Source: an uncultured Clostridia bacterium (lineage in GTDB: Bacteria > Bacillota > Clostridia > Christensenellales > CAG-917). From it: 9,506 bases of DNA. Every line of letters begins with the position of its first letter. Position 1 is the stretch's first letter. A model generated the notes under the pieces. It was not told the DNA's origin and ran no database searches. It was given only the letters and a program-made list of their open reading frames with translations. Position numbers and translations under genes: made by a program. Positions 6,814-9,506 of the stretch are shown here, piece by piece. The stretch is taken from contig CAMGKS010000042.1 in assembly GCA_946056785.1 (NCBI GenBank), positions 1 to 9,506 on the forward strand. The letters run 5' to 3'.

Positions 6814-7148
6814 TCAAATATACGCTTTTGGTTTCGCCGTAATACGTTTCGGTTTAACGAAAATTTAATCGTTAAAATCGTTAAAATAAATATCGTATTT
6901 AGCGCAAATGCCCTTTCGTTAAGCGTGTCGCAAGCAATTTTCTTCGTAAATGTATAGGGCTAAATCGTTGACTACTTTTAGGAGTCTTACGAAATTTTGC
7001 ATAAAATTTTATTGCTACTCCATATATTGACGGCGTTTTAAACTTTTGCGTAACCGCACAAACGTTTAAAAGTTTATGCTAAAAAGTTTTACTTTAATCG
7101 GTTTAACGGTTAATTGAAATTTAATTCTAATAATAAAAAGGACTGACA
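6814..7148. other. Intergenic region after the giant gene; no gene seen
   Basis: 335 bp of AT-rich DNA with no credible reading frame. It contains an inverted repeat TTTAACGA/TCGTTAAA (6853-6876), a tandem ATCGTTAAA pair (6868-6885), a widely spaced AAACTTTT/AAAAGTTT inverted repeat (7040-7047 and 7068-7075) and an 11-bp palindrome TTAACGGTTAA (7103-7113). No stem followed by a T-run is visible, so how transcription of the upstream unit ends is unclear. No convincing promoter for the acetyltransferase gene was found. Confidence 0.6.
6853..6876. repeat. Inverted repeat TTTAACGA ... TCGTTAAA
   Basis: Perfect 8-bp arms around the loop AAATTTAA, about 40 bp after the giant gene's stop. The right arm is copied again immediately downstream (ATCGTTAAA twice in tandem, 6868-6885). 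The stem is AT-rich and lacks a T-tract, so it is at best a weak terminator or mRNA-end structure. Confidence 0.5.
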
Positions 7149-7703
7149 ATGCAAATCAGACAACTGAAAAACAGCGATATAGAATCTGTGCGTGAGATAT
7201 GCTTTTTAACCGCACAAGGAAAACGGATCTCTTTAAACAAAGACCTTTGTTGTACCCTGTTTTGCGATTACTACGTTCATTTTGAACCGTCAAACTGTTT
7301 TGTTTTAACGGCGGAAAACGACTTGCCGGTCGGATACGTGCTTTGCTCGCAAGATTATGATCTTTATCATAAAACTTACATGGAAAATTTTTATGATAAA
7401 CTTAAATCGCTTTCAAAACACGAGGCGTTTTTGAAAAAGCACGAAAAGTTGTTTTTGAAAAAAATCGTTTCTTCATATCCCGCCCATTTACATATAGACG
7501 TTTTAGATTCATATCAAGGCAAAGGGTTCGGTAAAGGACTTATAAGAAAATTGATAGATTCGTTAAAATCAAAAGGCATAAAAGGCGTTCACCTTATAGT
7601 TGGAGCAAGCAATAAAGGCGCCATAAAATTTTATTATAAACTCGGCTTTAAAAAAGTTAAATCTATTTTCGGGCAAGCTGTCATTCTGGCAAAAAAAATC
7701 TGA
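7149..7703 (+). CDS. GNAT-family N-acetyltransferase
   Basis: A 184-aa protein of the Gcn5-related acetyltransferase fold, transferring an acetyl group from acetyl-CoA to an amine; the substrate cannot be told from sequence. Motif A, the CoA pyrophosphate-binding strand and loop, is HLHIDVLDSYQGKGFGKGLI (113-132), with the signature Q-x-x-G-x-G at 123-128. Motif B is ASNKGAIKFYYKLGFKKV (153-170), with the usual Asn, Ala and 'F-Y-x-K-L-G-F'. An N-terminal 'I-R-x-L-x-x-x-D' strand and helix are also typical. A charged helical insert (about 75-108, rich in Lys, His and Phe) separates the N-terminal strands from motif A. The start has AAGGA six bases before the ATG. The gene stands alone, with over 330 bp of non-coding DNA on each side. 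Confidence 0.88.
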   Translation: MQIRQLKNSDIESVREICFLTAQGKRISLNKDLCCTLFCDYYVHFEPSNCFVLTAENDLPVGYVLCSQDYDLYHKTYMENFYDKLKSLSKHEAFLKKHEKLFLKKIVSSYPAHLHIDVLDSYQGKGFGKGLIRKLIDSLKSKGIKGVHLIVGASNKGAIKFYYKLGFKKVKSIFGQAVILAKKI

Positions 7704-7774
7704 GCTACGTTTTAATTAAACTCGGTATTTAATGCGATTGACTTTATAAATATATATAGTCTTTGTTTGCATGC

Positions 7775-7792
7775 TTAACGCCGCTTCGTTAA
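7775..7792 (+). terminator. Possible weak terminator hairpin after the acetyltransferase
   Basis: TTAACG/CGTTAA stem of 6 bp around the loop CCGCTT, about 70 bp past the stop. It is followed by AAATTTTAAGTC rather than a continuous T-tract, so termination is doubtful. It may simply be an inverted repeat. Confidence 0.25.
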
Positions 7793-7998
7793 AAATTTTA
7801 AGTCTTGCTTTTTAAATCGTTTGCCGTTTAAAGTTAAATTTAAGCGATAACCGAAAAAAGCATTCTGCTTTATGGGCGGATAAATTTTAAATTGTTTTTT
7901 TTACGGCAATTAAACTCATTGCATAAAAATTCCTTTCCGCATTTAATGCGTAAATCGCTTTTCCTTTTTTCGAAATTTTTTTTCATATATTACTGTTA

Positions 7999-8027
7999 TT
8001 GACATAAATTCGTCAATGTGTTATTAC
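7999..8027 (+). promoter_or_regulatory. SigA-type promoter for the DUF975-phosphatase operon
   Basis: TTGACA (7999-8004, 6 of 6), a 17-bp spacer, then TATTAC (8022-8027, 4 of 6). The predicted start lies about 20 bp before the ATG at 8055, giving a short leader. An inverted repeat ATTGAC/GTCAAT (7998-8003 and 8012-8017) overlaps the -35 box and spacer. Confidence 0.6.
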
Positions 8028-8054
8028 ATAAATAAAGAAAAACTTAGGTAAAAT

Positions 8055-8744
8055 ATGAATTCGATTTATTTCAATAATTTAGCAAAACAAAAACTTGACG
8101 GCAGATGGAATAAGCTTGCTTTGGCGTATTTTATTTATTCGGCTATTTTGGCGGCAATAAGCGGAATCGGAACCGGTATTTCTTTTTCCGCCGATTTTTT
8201 AGCCTTTCTTTCCGCAATAAGCGTCATTGCCTCCATCATCGTTTCGGGTCCGTTGTTTTTCGGATTAATAAGAATAATAAGTAAAATAAGCGACGGCAAA
8301 GATTTTGAAATAGCACAGTTATTTTCGGGATTCAAAGAAGCTTTCGGAAAATGCATCGTTCTTTATATTTTAAAAAATCTTTTCGTTTTTCTGTGGAGTT
8401 TGCTCTTTATAATACCGGGAATTGTCAAGCTCTATGCTTATCGATTGGCTTTTTATTTGTTACACGACAACAACATAGATACATTACAGGCAATAAAACT
8501 TAGCGACCAAATTATGAAAGGAAACAAATGGCGGCTGTTTTGTCTCGATTTTTCTTATTTAGGTTGGTTTTTGCTTTCTTTGTTGACGTTCGGAATTTTA
8601 TTATTCTGGGTCATTCCGAAACACGAACTCGCCACTTTCGAATTTTATAGAGAACTGACGAAAACGGACGAACACGACGAATTGTTCGCTTCGAGTTCAA
8701 GCGATAAAATTAATAATTCTTGCGACGGAGATTTTGTTTTATGA
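8055..8744 (+). CDS. DUF975 family integral membrane protein
   Basis: A 229-aa protein matching the DUF975 family, whose function is unknown and which is common in Firmicutes. Family-like blocks in order are SGPLFFGLIRI (64-74), LFSGFKEAFGK (89-99), LWSLLFIIPGIVKLYAYRLA (113-132), MKGNKWRLFCLDFSYLGW (154-171) and LLTFGILLFWVIP (176-188). Hydrophobic segments suggest about four to five membrane helices (near 22-43, 47-70, 100-123 and 164-188). The last ~30 residues are hydrophilic and acidic or serine-rich (LTKTDEHDELFASSSSDK), probably a cytosolic tail. The SD is weak (TTAGG six to seven bases upstream), but the leading residues fit the family. The stop overlaps the phosphatase start by ATGA, so the two are translationally coupled. 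Confidence 0.88.
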   Translation: MNSIYFNNLAKQKLDGRWNKLALAYFIYSAILAAISGIGTGISFSADFLAFLSAISVIASIIVSGPLFFGLIRIISKISDGKDFEIAQLFSGFKEAFGKCIVLYILKNLFVFLWSLLFIIPGIVKLYAYRLAFYLLHDNNIDTLQAIKLSDQIMKGNKWRLFCLDFSYLGWFLLSLLTFGILLFWVIPKHELATFEFYRELTKTDEHDELFASSSSDKINNSCDGDFVL

Positions 8745-9178
8745 AAATTACTTTCGTTTGTCACGGCAATATTTGCCGCTCGCCGATGGCGGAATTTTAT
8801 TTAAAAAGCATCGCTCCAGAATTAGACGTAAATTCAAGAGCAACGCATACCGACGAAATCGGAAACGATATGTTTTATGCCGCAAAGGAAAAGCTGAAAA
8901 GAGAAAATATTCCTTTTTCTCATCATAAAGCTACTTTGTTATCGGCTGACGATTATGATAAAACCGATTATTTTCTTACAATGGACGCTCCGAATTTTAC
9001 CAATGCGATGATTATCTTAAACGGCGACCCTAAAAATAAAGTATTCCGTTTGCTTGAATTTGCAAATCTTGACCGTGACGTTTTAGATCCATGGTATACG
9101 GGCGACTTTGATCGTGCTTTCAATGATATAAAACTCGGCGTAGACGCATTTTTAAAAAGTATAGGATATTTAAAGTAG
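8741..9178 (+). CDS. Low-molecular-weight protein tyrosine phosphatase
   Basis: A 145-aa cytosolic enzyme that hydrolyses phosphotyrosine through a cysteinyl-phosphate intermediate. The N-terminal P-loop is VCHGNICRSP, with nucleophile C7, the C-x5-R signature to R13 and S14. The general-acid motif DPWYTGDF is at 116-123 (D116). Length is typical of the family (about 145-160). The residue after the P-loop Asn is Ile11; arginine phosphatases of the YwlE type carry Thr there, so tyrosine phosphatase is the better guess. The start is ATG 8741, ten bases after GGAG and overlapping the DUF975 stop (ATGA); the frame extends seven codons upstream to a less supported start. The pairing with a membrane protein hints at a joint envelope or signalling role, but no cognate kinase is in the window. 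Confidence 0.95.
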   Translation: MKITFVCHGNICRSPMAEFYLKSIAPELDVNSRATHTDEIGNDMFYAAKEKLKRENIPFSHHKATLLSADDYDKTDYFLTMDAPNFTNAMIILNGDPKNKVFRLLEFANLDRDVLDPWYTGDFDRAFNDIKLGVDAFLKSIGYLK

Positions 9179-9207
9179 CTTGTTTTTAAAATTCTTCTTC
9201 GCTTTTC

Positions 9208-9254
9208 GGGCTAACGTAAAATAATATATGCTTTTTTTTACGTTGCCCTTTCTT
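9208..9254 (+). terminator. Intrinsic terminator after the DUF975-phosphatase operon
   Basis: GGGC (9208-9211) plus AACGTAAAA (9213-9221) pair with TTTTACGTTGCCC (9236-9248), giving 13 pairs with one bulged T at 9212 and a 14-nt loop. The stem base is GC-rich and is followed by TTTCTT. It begins 30 bp after the phosphatase stop, the expected position. Confidence 0.75.
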
Positions 9255-9338
9255 GCGTAAATTTTATTAATCTTTCTAAACATAATTTGATACAAAACTA
9301 ATTTAATTAAAATCTTATTTAACCATAAACTTCATTTA

Positions 9339-9437
9339 GCTAAACTTATTTTTTAAAGTTTTTTACTAAGGTTGTTTTGCTAAACTTATCTTGCTAAAGT
9401 TTTTTCACTGAAGTTGTTTAGCTAAACTTATTTAATT
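9339..9437. repeat. Imperfect ~41-bp tandem direct repeats
   Basis: Units begin with GCTAAACTTAT at 9339, 9379 and 9421, giving spacings of 40 and 42 bp. The first two units also share TAAAGTTTTTT and a later A-G-T/G-T-T-G-T-T-T block; the third is only partial before diverging into AATTAAAACC. The copies differ by substitutions and small indels, so this is an older expansion than the perfect 16-bp repeat at 2170. Confidence 0.75.
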
Positions 9438-9506
9438 AAAACCTTTATTTAAAAACTTTTAATTTAAACCTATTTAGTTTTGCCCTTACTAAATTAAAAA
9501 TTATTT

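Larger units (their letters stand above)
7704..8054. other. AT-rich intergenic region between acetyltransferase and DUF975 gene
   Basis: 351 bp with no credible gene. It contains the 6-bp hairpin TTAACG-CCGCTT-CGTTAA (7775-7792), a possible weak end signal for the acetyltransferase message though only broken T-runs follow; the palindrome CGCATTTAATGCG (7938-7950); and, near the right end, the promoter of the next operon. Confidence 0.6.
9179..9506. other. AT-rich non-coding tail at the right edge
   Basis: After the phosphatase come a terminator (9208-9254) and then about 250 bp of very AT-rich sequence with imperfect direct repeats from 9339 to about 9437. No coding frame is seen. The sequence may be the spacer before a gene beyond the window. 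Confidence 0.6.

Noticed and set aside
7856..7872. AAAGCA-TTC-TGCTTT hairpin as the acetyltransferase terminator
   Set aside because: The stem is short, it lies about 150 bp past the stop codon, and it is followed by ATGGGCGG rather than T.
8734..8928. Short alternative frame over the phosphatase start
   Set aside because: It is a shadow in another frame; the overlapping frame encodes the full phosphatase P-loop and acid motif.
9339..9437. A CRISPR array in the right-hand repeats
   Set aside because: The repeats are imperfect, the 'spacers' are themselves similar between units, only about two and a half units exist, and no cas gene is present.

Overview
The window is AT-rich DNA, probably from a low-GC Gram-positive bacterium of the Clostridia type. 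Evidence for this is strong GGAGG-type ribosome binding sites, an FtsH of Firmicutes layout, a YyaC-family sporulation protein, a DUF975 membrane protein and long AT-rich intergenic gaps. The yyaC homologue implies endospore-forming ancestry. The exact lineage cannot be read from the sequence; an uncultured gut-type Clostridia member would fit, but that is inference.

Layout. Left part, minus strand: a yyaC-like gene (2006-1533), then ftsH (from 1369 leftwards, running off the window edge). ftsH has its own near-consensus extended -10 promoter in the gap between the two, a leader of about 110 nt and a TTG start. Then comes a divergent AT-rich gap of about 700 bp holding a perfect 3 x 16 bp tandem repeat and several palindromes. 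Centre, plus strand: a tight pair made of a CvpA-like multi-span membrane protein (252 aa) and a very large protein (1112 aa) with one N-terminal membrane anchor and a repeat-built extracytoplasmic region. Right part, plus strand: a lone GNAT acetyltransferase, then a DUF975 membrane protein translationally coupled (ATGA overlap) to a low-molecular-weight protein tyrosine phosphatase, followed by a convincing terminator and an AT-rich tail with imperfect ~41 bp direct repeats.

How the genes fit together. FtsH (membrane protein quality control) and YyaC (sporulation-associated) are ordinary chromosomal genes. The most interesting part is the CvpA-like/1112-aa pair. The large protein has two intermixed repeat types: a helical 'L-T-L-G-E-V-I-D-I' unit and a tyrosine-rich 'D-G-x-Y-V-A-Y-D ... 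L-Q-R-Y' unit. I cannot place it in any family I know. It looks like an envelope-exposed structural or adhesive protein made with a membrane partner, but that role is inference. I saw no tRNA, rRNA, CRISPR array, insertion sequence, prophage gene or defence system.
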